Shown: one piece after another, positions 14,810 to 26,618 of the stretch
Layout of the letters: each line of letters starts with the position of its first letter
Position numbering within the stretch: the stretch's first letter is position 1
DNA from: Rallus limicola
Lineage: Eukaryota > Chordata > Aves > Gruiformes > Rallidae
Reading direction: 5' to 3'
DNA length: 64,000 nt
NCBI GenBank assembly: GCA_022605955.1
Contig: JAKCOZ010000015.1
Span: forward strand, 12,033,287-12,097,286
The notes under the pieces: model-generated
Seen by the model: only the letters and a program-made list of their open reading frames with translations
The model's database searches: none
Told to the model about the DNA's origin: nothing
Made by a program: the position numbers and the translations under genes

Positions 14810-15260
14810 CCGTGCTCTTTGCATTTCAATCACATGCATCAGCATCCAATCATCTTATCAGGGAATGAATCTTATCGGGGGAACTCTACATAAAGTCCCC
14901 TCCACTGCTGCTGCTGCTGCATAATTACAGGGGGCAAACTAAGAGGGTCCTTAAACTGTTTGTGAGTCAGGTGATCGGGATGCAGCTGAAGGTATCAAAA
15001 AATTCCAGCAATAAAAGGGACATCATCCTTAGCTAACCCCCTTCAGGGGCTGGTATGTGGCAAGCGCTGGAATGCAACCACTTTTCTTCATCATGCTTGA
15101 TAGAATTACTTGCAGTGTTATTTAAAGCTCTGACTAATCGCATGGCAATGGCCAGGTTTATAATGCAACAGTGTGTAGCCTGGAGCGAATTCTGGCATAG
15201 TTACGCCGTATAAATTCCCCCATTAGAAATGACACTGCATTGGCATTGTGTACAAAGCAG
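14810..15260. promoter_or_regulatory. Candidate distal downstream element with paired GATA sites
   Basis: CTTATCA at 14854 and CTTATCG at 14871 lie 17 bp apart. They are followed by a (GCT)n stretch near 14905 and a long repeat-free run with TTTATAATGC and TAAATTCCC blocks. Lower confidence because it is 22 kb from the gene's 3' end. Confidence 0.25.
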
Positions 15261-17314
15261 CCATGGTCCAGTCAACCAGCTCTGTGAAAATCTGTCTGAC
15301 AATTGTTTACCCTGTTGGTATCTTATTGACACTTCCTACGATGATGAAACTGTTGCACGGACAGTGAGTGGGAGCCAAAGGCCTGAACGAGTCTCCTCTC
15401 GTTTCCTCTCTTCAAGTGCGGTCGTTTTCTAGCCTGGTTTGCTCCGGATGAGGGTTTGGTCTGTTCTGATGGCTCTGAAATACAAAGAATATGGTTCTGG
15501 TACACATCACAAAAGCCTGGAGAAATCCCAGCTGGGGTCACATCATTTGCCACAAGGAGCGATTACTCCCCGTGGCCCTGCCCTTGCACTGCAGTGGGAT
15601 TTTGGGCCATTTCAGGATTTGTTCAGACCTGGCATTGCCTTGTGCCATGGCGGGGAGCAGGAGCCAAGCTGTGTTCCCAGTGCTTTGTGGCATGTGCCAA
15701 CAGAGCAGCAGGGCATTGAGATGGGCTAATTTGTCAGCCCCTGGCATGTTGTGCTGCTAAATGATTGCATGACATATTTGTTTCCCACCACGGTGTCCGG
15801 GCTATGGCACATTTGAACGGCCCAATGTGAGGGAGGCTGCCCTCTTGGTTGAGAGGAGGGTGAAATTCTTAGGGTTGTGGCCAAGACTATTTGGGTAAAG
15901 GAAGCCAAACTCATTTCCAGTTCAGGAGCACCAACTCAGTGCAGGCAAGGAAGGATTTTGTCCTTTTCAGTCATCATCTTGTGTAAGTATGTGGGGAAAA
16001 AAATGGGAAATAGTAATCTGGAGAGATTCAATGACTGCAATGAATATTGGTTATGAAAACTGAACCTTGTAGAGTGTCTCAAAGGCAGCTTTGTCACCTC
16101 CCTGAGGAAGGGGAAAACTGAAAATGAACATATCTTAAACAACAGCTTGTTAGCAACAATTGCAACAAACAGTGACAGTTCAGAGACCAGGGGATAGTGG
16201 ACTATGACTCCAGTCTCTAACCTGGGAGACCTGAGATGATTTGAAGTATGGGGAATGGGATCTGGAGCCTTTCTAGATCTTTAACTTCAGGCTGGCTCGG
16301 GAGACCAGAAGGCCTCCAACACTGGCAAACTTAAGAGAGAAAGTGAGTAGGCTTTGAGTTATAGCTGAAAAAGAGAGAAAAATTGAATACCTGTGACTCT
16401 ACCTGCGGAGGATTGTTCCTTGCATTATGTTGTCTATACTGGTTAATTTACAAAACGTCAAAAGACTGAGTTTCTTAATTTCCCCATGGAATAGACTATG
16501 CCCACTCGAAAACCTTTGGGGCTTTGTGCAATACAAGCAACATTAGTAGCATTGTCCATTTTCACCAGGTAAGAACCGAACCAATTAACCCTCCCCTAAA
16601 CCTGGAGCAACGACCCATGCCATCTTTTCTTTGTTTGCTTTCATCATCGTAAGGAGAGCTGTGACCTGGACACACCACGCCATCTCCTCCCTACGCAGTA
16701 AGTAATACCTCTAAGACAGAGATTTTTCCTGATGGCTTGAGCAAAGTACTGAGATGCTGTTGCGTGCATAAGAACTGTGGTTCCCAAATCCCAGCATGCC
16801 CACACTAAGTTGGCTCACTACAGGAATCCAGAGGGATTTCCAGTCCAGTTCTGCTAGCTATACACCCTTGTCTCTGGGGAACATGTTCCTGCCTCAGTGA
16901 AGAGCAGCAGGGAAGAAGTTAGCATTGCTGTTCCCTATGGCAAACCAAGCTGTGGCTGAAGGACTATTTAGATACCCTGGGCTGCCAATTCAGAGCTTTC
17001 CTAAAACCAGCAGCAAAATTTGCCTCCGATTCCTTTTTAGGAAGAGAAGGCTGTAGCATAAAGTCCCATTTTCTAGGCATTAAAAGTTTACAACCCGCAC
17101 CATTAAAAGCAGCATTCTGTGTCAAACAATGTTTGGTCTTCAGGAACAGCTAAGAGGAAAAGAGAAGGTTCCCTGTTTGTTCTACAAAACAGGAAAGCGG
17201 TTGCTTTCTATACTGTAAATATGCATTAGAAAGCTCTTATAGGCTCGTGCTGGGGATTTGATGTTTTGAACTGACTACATTCCTTACATTTTTGTATAAC
17301 TGCCAAGAAAGCTA

Positions 17315-17320
17315 AATAAA
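17315..17320 (+). terminator. Candidate plus-strand poly(A) signal of an unidentified transcript
   Basis: AATAAA followed about 13 nt later by a T-rich stretch (AAGGTTTTTTTTT). The preceding few hundred bp look like 3'UTR (low CpG, no frame). A plus-strand gene ending towards GATA2 would match mammalian EEFSEC, but I saw no EEFSEC coding sequence. Confidence 0.25.
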
Positions 17321-18364
17321 ATGGCTTTTTAAGGTTTTTTTTTCTCTAAGAATAGCCCTGCTTCTTTGTAAATATAGCAAAGGAATTGTTGATAATAATT
17401 CTTTGGGAGAATAACTGGTGTTATTGATGTTAAAAGTAGAAAGATTGCTGTTTCTCTGTCTCAGAAATACAGCTAACCAAGTGGGCTGGGACTTCAGAAA
17501 GCTGGAGCATTCCTTCGCCAGTTACTGAGATTAGGCTGGTTTCATTCCTGTGCCAGAAGGTGTGGAATCAGAGAAGACTGGCACTGAAGCTCAAGGAAAA
17601 AAAAATAATTTAAAAAAAAATTTGCATTTTCTTTCAGAATGCAAAACTGAACTTTTTCCCTCCTTGTTTGCATTTCTCAGTCTGCAGATGGTTCTGCCTT
17701 CTGCCAACTTACCCTGAAAAGCTGGGGGTTAATCTACTCAGCCTGATTCAAATATGCACAATTAATAGTTGGGTACCCCTAAACCTTTGTAGTGTTAGGT
17801 GAAGTCCCGTCCTCCTGAGATACCAGCAGGCAAAGGCTGTCACTCTCAGCCAGAAGTTGACAAGTTGAGCCAAACTTTAGGCTCCAGACCCCTGGCTTTT
17901 CCTGGTTTGATGCCCTTCACATGCCAAGACCTTAGATATTTTTAATAATGCCTTATGATACATCCAGGATTACAGATAAGAATTTGAACCAACCTACCAA
18001 ATACTGCTGTCATTCAGGGTTGGTGAAAGGCTCATAACCCACTTATGTCACTTCCAGGAAACAAAAAGACTAAACTTAATTTTTTTAGAGTTGACCAAAA
18101 GCATCTGCAACGTCTTACAAAGGCTCCCTGTCATTAACCAGACCTGCACTTCAGTTAAGCATGCAGAGATTTGGTGGCCTGTGCAACTGGGCCTCGGTCA
18201 GAGCTGCTAGCCCTTGTTAGGATTATTTTTCAAAACAGAGACTCGGTGGGGCCAGGCTGCAGCATACACTGCCCAGACGCTGCTTGCTGTTTGCCCTGAC
18301 TCTGTCCCCTCCTTGTTTCCCCAGTTGCTCCCTACCTCTGCCAGAAAAGGTGGTAAATAGCTAT

Positions 18365-18490
18365 TCCTGAGGCACCTTTGCCTGTGCCACTCAGCAGTTT
18401 ATAGACTTTGGTTATATCCTCTCACTTGCTCTCTTCCCAGACTGAAAAACCCCAGTCTCTTTAGTTACTCCTCATAGACATATCCTAGAT
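18365..18490 (-). mobile_element. Probable old, diverged CR1 fragment
   Basis: CTCTTCCCAGACTGAAAAAC, CCCAGTCTCTTTAGTTACTC and CTCATAGACA resemble the reverse complement of CR1 (block with 'GAGGAGAGGCTGA...CAGCCTGGAGAAGAG'). Divergence is high, so the borders are approximate. Confidence 0.45.
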
Positions 18491-21400
18491 AAAAACAGGA
18501 TAATTTGAAGAAAAGAGGTAACCAAAGGAATCGTTCTGTTTCACCTTCCTGTGCTTATGCCACAGCTCTGATGATGTTCTCTACCCAAAGCCACAATATC
18601 TAGAATGACACCAAAATTTGTGGAGCCTGTAAGGGAAAGGCATCTCATCATCTCTACAAAAGATTTGTGAATGCGCAATGTAGAAGAGTGGAAGGCAGAG
18701 TTCCCACCCTGCAAAGGTTTTTGATATTTAAAAAAATGAAACCAGCCCTCAGTGGGCCCCTTATCTATCAACTTCAAACAAACAAACTAACAAAACCAAC
18801 AACACCCAAACCCAGCTTGTTTTTATCAGGATGTCACACAGGCTGACTGCAGCATTAATGAGCTTGTCTGTAGTTAGGAAATTCAGATTCAGATCCTTCA
18901 CCTGACATTTCCAGTATGCACCTGGGCTGGTGGCTGCTCTGCTTGTATCCCTAGATCTCATGTTGGCACTGCTGGTTCCAAATTTGGGTTGAATCTCAAG
19001 CAGGTAAGGCATTGTTCAGGTCCAAACAGAATTTCCAACCTGAATGAGGGCAAAATTATGAAAATTGCTTGTCCTATGACATCTCTGTCGTTCAAAGTCA
19101 AATCCACGTGGTAAATTTGATTTGTCAATTCTTTTTACTGCTCCTTGGAAAAGTCTGAGCATTGTGATAAGGACTGTGAGGTGTACGATGAAACAGGAAT
19201 AGCCCAAATGTTGCAGATGTGCTCAAATTGGGGTTAGGGAGAGAACCCAATGGGAGGAATAGTGTGGGATCCAAACCACTTTGTGACTTCTGCATACCTG
19301 GAGAACGGAGCTGTAACGGGACACAGAGCATCTGCACATTTGCCTGCCCACAAGAAGCACAGCTTCTTTTAAGTTGCCTGGACCCATGTGCCCCAGAAGA
19401 TCCTGTACTAACTAGGGGCCAGAGTATCTGTTGCCTCCCTGAATGCTGCAGTGTGCCTAAGTAAGAGGGATGTGAGGACTGAGTTCCCAGAGTGGGGAGT
19501 GGGAGTGCAGTGTGAGAGTGCACAGTGTGAGAGCGTGCGATGCTGTGCAGAAACACAGATTAAGGTCAGATTCAGCTCTAAAGCTTCCTTAGAATCCCAA
19601 ATCCTCTTTTTATATGAGTTTCACTCAAACACAAACAATTAAAGAATTTCATCTTCTCCTACTATGGTGGGAAAGCCTGGATGCTTCTCTGGTCTCTAAA
19701 CTTTATTAAACAGCTCCAGAGCGTTCCCGAGATGAGGGTCCTGCTTGGCTTCAGACACCCCGCATCTTTGTGTGTGATGTGAATAAATTGGCCACTGATG
19801 CCAGTTGGCAGTGGGGAAGATAAATAGCACAGCCTGTTGCAAAGAAAGGAGGGGGAAAAAGGGCAGCTATGAGCCTTGTGTCTGCTCGTATGCTTGGAGT
19901 AATTTGACAAGGGCTCCCATCGATGGCAGCTTTTCAGAGACCTCAGCGTGGGTATTGCGCATCTCTGCTATCTGCCTCTCTTTATGTTTCCCCTCCTGAG
20001 GACAACACCCATGCCAACTTTCAAGCTTAAGCACCATATGTTCTGACGCCTGCCTGGAGCACAGGGAGGCACTTTTTGTAGTTTTAATTTTGGAATTTTC
20101 CCCATTAATAGTCAACGGGTCTGGTGGAACAGGGAGAAACTTTCCCCCTGGGCCAGACTGCTCTGGATGCCAGCAGCTCTCTCATCACCAGGGGTTTGTC
20201 AAAGCGTGCAGTATGCTAACATCCTGCCAGCTCACCTTTCGCAAGCTGCATCGAAAGCATTAGTCCCACCAGTGCAAATAAGGTGTCTGCCACATGTCTG
20301 CTGGTTTCTCCCTAGTGCACTGAGGCAAAGCAGCCCTTCCTTGTCAGTCATTGACCAAAACTGTTGATTCTGGAACGGCTGACTGTGCTGGTTGTAAAGG
20401 ATGCCAAAACCTCTTGAAAGCTGGGAGGCAAAGGTGTTTTCTTTTTAAATGAATTAAGCTGTAGAAGGAATTTCCCTGAGAGCTTGTTTGATATCTGGAG
20501 TAGAAATGGCTTTCCTTCTCCATCTCCACCTACTCAACACTCAGAGCCTTATCCAGAGAGCATTTCTCCTCTCCAGACTCCCTGCATTGGAGTTCCTTTG
20601 CATTTATTTCTAGACAGCTGATGAATGTTGCGGGTGAGTCCAACTTGAATTTGCTTTCTGGGTTAGTGTAATGGCCTTGGTCCAACCTAGGGAGGACGTA
20701 GCAGTTGTAGAGCACATTTTTGATTGTATCAAACATTTCTGGCAGGACTGAGGTAGAGGAAGTTTGGTCCAGTTTGGTTAAACTGTGAAAATCACAGTCA
20801 GTTTCTGAACTGCTTGTTAAAGTTCAGGTCTGGTACATCTTGCTTTCCGAATGTGCTCTCTTTTCCTGGGAGCCCCCGCCACTGCAGGCAGTGACCCCCT
20901 TCCCTTCCCCAAAAGCAAGCTGAGAGGGGCTTTATGGCCAGGTCCAGGCCTCAGGGTCACCCAGACACCTGTGACTTCCTTGCCTGGCTTGAGAAAGGCA
21001 GTTGTGCATAAGGGGAGCACAGACCAAGATGTGTCTGTGTATGCCTGGAGCAGCTCAGGCCTGTCATACTGCGAAACTCTGTCTCATGTTGTGTGGCTGA
21101 GGCAGGGCCTTGCAATGCAAGAGTCATTTCGCAGGCAGGTAGGAAAGCAACCCCATAATAAGAACGGCTTTTAAAAAACAAGTCTTATTGAGAGGAGTGG
21201 TAAACCCAGCTATACCTGTACTTAAAGACACAGGTAACACTAGTGGCACTGATAAGGCGCTGGAGCTATGAGCCTAATGCCCCTTGGCTCCCATAGGAAA
21301 TGGGACCTCTACCACCATCCATAAATAAATATTCCCCTGTGTCTTTACACCTGAAAACCTTTGCAAACCTGGCTCCTTGCCTGCTTCCCGTGCTGGGCTG

Positions 21401-24400
21401 CTTTACTTTTGCACAGTAGCAGGAGCAAGGAGTTCAGCTGGAATTTAGGGCTGTGTTGCGCTAAGTGCTGTACAGCCACAGAACAAATGATCTCTGATGG
21501 CTTCCCAGCATCTAGCTGTCCTTGTTTTAAAACGGGCCTCCCTCATTCTCTTTGGTTTCCCAGGGTTGTTGGGGTTTTTTTTGTTTGGTTGTTTCATTCA
21601 CTGTTTTCTTGCTTCTTTTATATTCCTGATGGCTACAAGCTTCTTTGCTAAGCTCCTGACTGAGCACACCAGGCTGCATGAAAGGACTTCTTACCTGCAA
21701 GCGGTAAGTGTGGCCAGAGCCAAGCTGCAAGGGTTGAAATGAAGACTGTTAGGGGTAATACCACACAGCAAATTTAGTGCTTCAGGGTTGCTGCTGGGAT
21801 TAGGGGACATAAGCACCTCTGGGGAAAAAAATGCAAAAGTTTAGACCACGGAGAACTGAGCAAATGCAAACATGTGAGACACAACGAAAAAGCTGTCCCT
21901 GTGCCTGGAGTGAGTGGGCTGTGCTTTTTTTTTCCTGTGCCCAGGCTGTTTGCTAGACAGCAACTACCGGGATGGGATTTCCTCCAGGTTTACGTCAAGG
22001 ATCTTCATTTCTTGTGGCTTGAACCTTACCGAGGTAAAAGTTATTGCATTAACAATCTGCCAACCTTAGGTTTGAGCTCCAAGTGATGATTTGCATCCAT
22101 CCCTGAGCTGTGTAAATCTAAACCACCACATTTTAAAGAAAAAGTTATTGAGCTGGTGTTTCTTGTGAAATCCCAATGGGAGAAGTGTGTTTTCTGGGTG
22201 CTTTGATGCCTTTCCGGTTCATTTTGGGGCTCTGCAGTTCATGGCAGCTGGTTCTCTGATTATTTTATATTAAGGACCAACTTCCAGTAACATCAGTGGG
22301 AGCAGGATTTTAGCTCTAAAGCTATTATTAACTAATGCAGCACAACAATGCCTGGCTTTAGTTCTGTTTTGTTTTCTCCCAGGGTCGGAACGTGTGTATC
22401 CCATTAACTCTGTCCTTGCTGCTCTCAAGATGTTCCACACAAATGATTTTATTTTTTTGGTAAGAAAATATATTTTACTAGGCAGTTTTATGAGAGCTGA
22501 CAAAATGCCTCATAAATAACCCAGCAGGAAATATGGGGTAAATAAAATTTTTACAACTTTATCATAAACCTGAGAAGTCTTTGGTTCCTTTTCGAATGGA
22601 ATGAGCAAGGTATTTCATTAAAGGAAAAGACATGCTCTCTAAAGCCCAACAATTATAGACACAATGCCTTTTTAACCTGCAATTCAGTCAAACAGGTTTG
22701 GTGGCAGTGGAAAATGTTAAAGGCCCTGTTTTGACACTCTGGGTCATGCTCCCCACAGATCAATTTGTGTTGTAGGTTCCCCAAACAGCAGAGTTGGAGA
22801 ACTGGTGTGTGTCTGACCTGCTCCAAAGTATCCAGGACCTCTAAGGAAACACGTATCTGGGGCAACGTGCTTAGGACTGGCTGAGATTCTATGCTGCGGT
22901 GTTACATCTCCTAGTACAGGGGGCTGTGGCTGGGCCCCTAAGCGCCAAGGGAATACAAACAAATATGGTCCTCAGGTCTTCAGCACAAGCCTAAAATGCA
23001 ATGATTTGGTCAAAGACCAAGAGTCTGAAATAGAAATGCTTGGAACAAGCCTCAGTTCTTGCACTTTGCGTGAAGGGGGAATTCAGCTCTCAGCAGGAGG
23101 ATCTTTGACGTGTGATATTTTGGTACTGTGGGAAGAGGGGATGTCACTTCTAAGTCCTTTGCACTCAAAAAAATTCACATTGACATCCATGACTATTTTC
23201 TACTTACAGTGAAAAAGAGACTTGGAAAAATACAACCTGTTCCTGGGTGTAGAATTGGTATGGAAACTACCTCCCAAAGGAAGTGATAAAGTGCCAATGA
23301 ATTGCCTACCTGGTCTGATGAAATACCAGAGGAAATGATCTGGAGTGAAGGTCTTTGCCATTTCTCACACCTCTGGTTCTCTGATCCACCCTATTCAGTG
23401 GATTTGGAAGGCTGAGTTTCACAGAAGAACTGGTGATGTTCAGGTATGCATGTTATCTTCCTTGCATTGAGAGAGAGAAGGGTTCTCAGGCTCATCAGAG
23501 GAAGACCAGAGTGGACTCCGCCACCCAGGTCTCACTTTGCTGGCACCACAGGCTGTACTGCACAGCTATGGCCCCCACCCCTCCTCCAAGGCTTTTATTG
23601 CACAAAGCCCACCATCGAGGGTGGTATGGGCCCCACCTTCCCTTAGAGGCACTCTTGCATTCTCCTGCCTTCCCTCCCAGTCCCTCCCTGCTAGATAGCC
23701 CTTCCCCACCAGATCACCTAGGTCCTGGGGACATCTACAGCAACTTCCTATAGGAATGTCACCTCAGGAAAGCATTTAAAGCCTTTGTAGCTCTAATACA
23801 GTGTAAACAAGGAGGTAACCCCACCCCACACCTCCAAAGGCCTTTTGATGTTGATTTTTTTATGGCCACCAGCCACACTTTGGGAATGGGGCACCTACGG
23901 GAGAGCTAGTCCTTGCACCAACAGGTTTGCAGTCCTGCAGCCTGGTCCTACAACATGCTGAGTACTCAGAGCCCTGACTTTCAAGCCAAGTCAGGGTGTC
24001 CCTGGGAGCTTTGCCTGTATAAGGGCTCCAGTCTCTGGCACGCTGTCTGGAAAGCACTGTGTAAATAGGAGAGACAATTACTGCAGCCCTTTCCCAAAAG
24101 GAAATTCCATATTGGCACTGAACAGCGAGTTCATATGGCAGAGCGCAGCCCTGACGAGCAGGGCTCTGCCCTCCCCCGGCAGCGACTGACAGCATGTCAA
24201 GGGAAATTGGCTTTTTGGTGGAACATGCTGGTTCAGTGAAAGCCCATATGTTACCGAGTTATCTGTCCTGAATCCCCTGTATTATCCCTCTGTCACCGCC
24301 CCCCTGCCTCTACCCTTCCCTCAGGCCCCTATCCCACCGCAGAGGTTAAATAAAATATCATTTCCTTCTGATTTAGCCTTTGTCTTTGGCAATGAAAATG

Positions 24401-25824
24401 CCCTTCAGGCCCCTGTGGATTCAACCTTCCAGGTCAGGGTAGGACATGGGAAACCCCTTCCCAGGCATTTCACTGTAGATAATGTCGTGGCTGATTCATG
24501 AGATCATTCAAAGTGCTGCCTTCCGCTGCGGCTGCTGCTTTCGGTGCTGCTGCTTCTTGGCTTGGGCTCTACCTTTTCTTCCCTCCCCACACCACCTCTA
24601 CTCCTGGATGGGTTTTACAAACCATCTCCTGGGCAGCTGGGAGACACAAGAGGGGTGATCAGAAGGAGAAGAAAAATGAAGGGCAGATTAGGTCTTTTGT
24701 AGCCAGCCTCTGTGCAGGGGAGGAACAGGCTGCGTGAGTCAGGAGAGCCAGCAAACACTGTCCCTGCTCCAGGAGGAGCTGAGCCAGGGAAGCAGGAATG
24801 TTCCTAGAACCCTACTGCTCTTCTTTGGGCCTGAGTGCCAGAATGCACAGAGGAAAGATGAGGGCTGCAAGAGATATCTATACATGCCTGTAGAAGCATC
24901 ACCTGTGTGTAAATCTTCAGTCTGAGGGCGCAATACAAACCAATAGCATCTATTTTTATTTATTATAGCTCCTTTATTCTGTTGCTCAGCACCTCCCTGG
25001 AGAATTCCTCTAACAATAACACCCAACAGAGATTGTGCTGGTAAAAACCAATGGTGTAAGGGAAAGACCTCTAAAGAGCAGTATATTCACTTTCTTTTAT
25101 TAGACACTGCTGTTATTTTATTTAATCTCTACTCCTTTGTGTAGTTTTACATACCTGGGTTGCAAGTGCAAAGAGGTAGCAGGGAAATGGAGCACACTGA
25201 CTTCACCCTGCGATGTGCAGGTCAACAGCGATTCTTGTCATTTGTGTGGCCTCCAGAGTAAGTAGAAGGAGCGTGGAAGGAAAGTGCAGTATTGGTGCCT
25301 GGTGCATTTTGCTGGCTGGGTTTGCTCATTTCTGATGGGGTTCAGTGTGCAGATGTGGTTGGGGGGGGGACACACACACAGTGCTGTCATAGATGTGCAG
25401 CAGGTACAGGGATGTGCTAGGTAAAAGCCTCTGTGAGTGCCGGGTGTTCATCCATCCCCCCCATTTAATCAGAACAGGGGATTTATCTTGGTAGAAAATC
25501 ATGCTAGTTAAAACTGTCCCTGAATCATGTTATCATCCCCAAACCAGTGTCTATTGACACTGCTCAGTTATGGACATAACTGCTAGGTCTGAACTAGAAC
25601 TCAACCCCTGCATCACCTCACTGCCTGCTCTCTGCAGCAGCCCAGGTAGGGATGCGGGAAAAGGCAGCACTGGTAAAGGGGTAGGTGTACGTGCATCCAC
25701 CTTGCTACGGGGTTATCTGAGGGTGAATGCACCCTGTATCATAGGTGAATGGAGCTGTAGGGAATTAGCTGCCAGGAGCTTGGGCTATGAGGCTATCCCC
25801 TGTATTTCCTTGAAGAAACAGAGC

Positions 25825-25852
25825 CTATCTATCTATCTATCTATTTATTTAT
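25825..25852. repeat. (CTAT)n/(TTTA)n tetranucleotide repeat
   Basis: Five perfect CTAT units followed by two TTTA-type units. Confidence 0.95.
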
Positions 25853-26570
25853 AATCAGCAGCCTCCTAAACTATCTAAAGCATTTCAAAAAGCCAAGCTG
25901 GCAAGACCCTAAGAATCAGAGGGAGACAGCAGGGAGGGGAAAGCGCCTGAGAGCCGGGAAGAGAGGACAAATGGCCCCCGGCCCAGCAGTGGTCCCAGCC
26001 CCCCATTCTCACCCTGCTAACATCCCTCCCTTTGGTAAACAGAGACAGGCAGGTTGGCACCTTGTCTGCTCGGACAAAGGACCTGGCCCTTTGTTTCACT
26101 GCGTGACTCCCTGGCAGATGGGGCTGGAGGGTGCCTGAGGGGTCTTGTTCAAGGAAAGCTTCCAGAATGTAAAACGTGCCCACAGGCAGACAGGAAAGCG
26201 ATGGGTTTGCTCCTGTGAAAGAGATGGGGAAAGAGTTTCTATCTCTTAACGAGGCTTTTTTGACTTTGAGAAAACATAAATAGCCCGTAATTTTCCTGAC
26301 TGAGCCTCTTGTTTTTATAGGAACTGAGAGGGAAACCTGGGATTTGGAGCCAAACTTTATTTCTGGAGATGGAGAAAGCCAAAATCCTAACGGCAGGAGT
26401 GTGTGCATATCTTAAATATTTAAAATCCTTGCACAAAATTTCTTAGGAGGTGAGAATTTGGATCACAAATCAGTGAGGTGCAAGTTTTGCAAAGTCCTAT
26501 TACTTGGCAATTCCCGCTGCCAATCCCAAGGAATTTACTGGGTTTTATTCTGTTGCTTGGGGTGGGGAAA

Positions 26571-26571
<1 letters not shown>

Positions 26572-26617
<46 letters not shown>
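26572..26617. repeat. (TG)23 microsatellite
   Basis: 46 bp of perfect TG dinucleotide repeat; a Z-DNA-prone tract. Confidence 0.98.

Positions 26618-26618
<1 letters not shown>

Larger units (their letters stand above)
7640..18364. other. Intergenic, no gene recognised
   Basis: Non-coding by inspection. It contains the candidate elements at 7.7-8.06 and 14.8-15.26 kb, a (CAC)n run at 12088-12104 and the poly(A) signal at 17315. Confidence 0.6.

Noticed and set aside
25875..26408. 177-codon minus-strand ORF
   Set aside because: Longest frame in the left half, but no domain, no paralogue-like sequence and no splice or promoter context.
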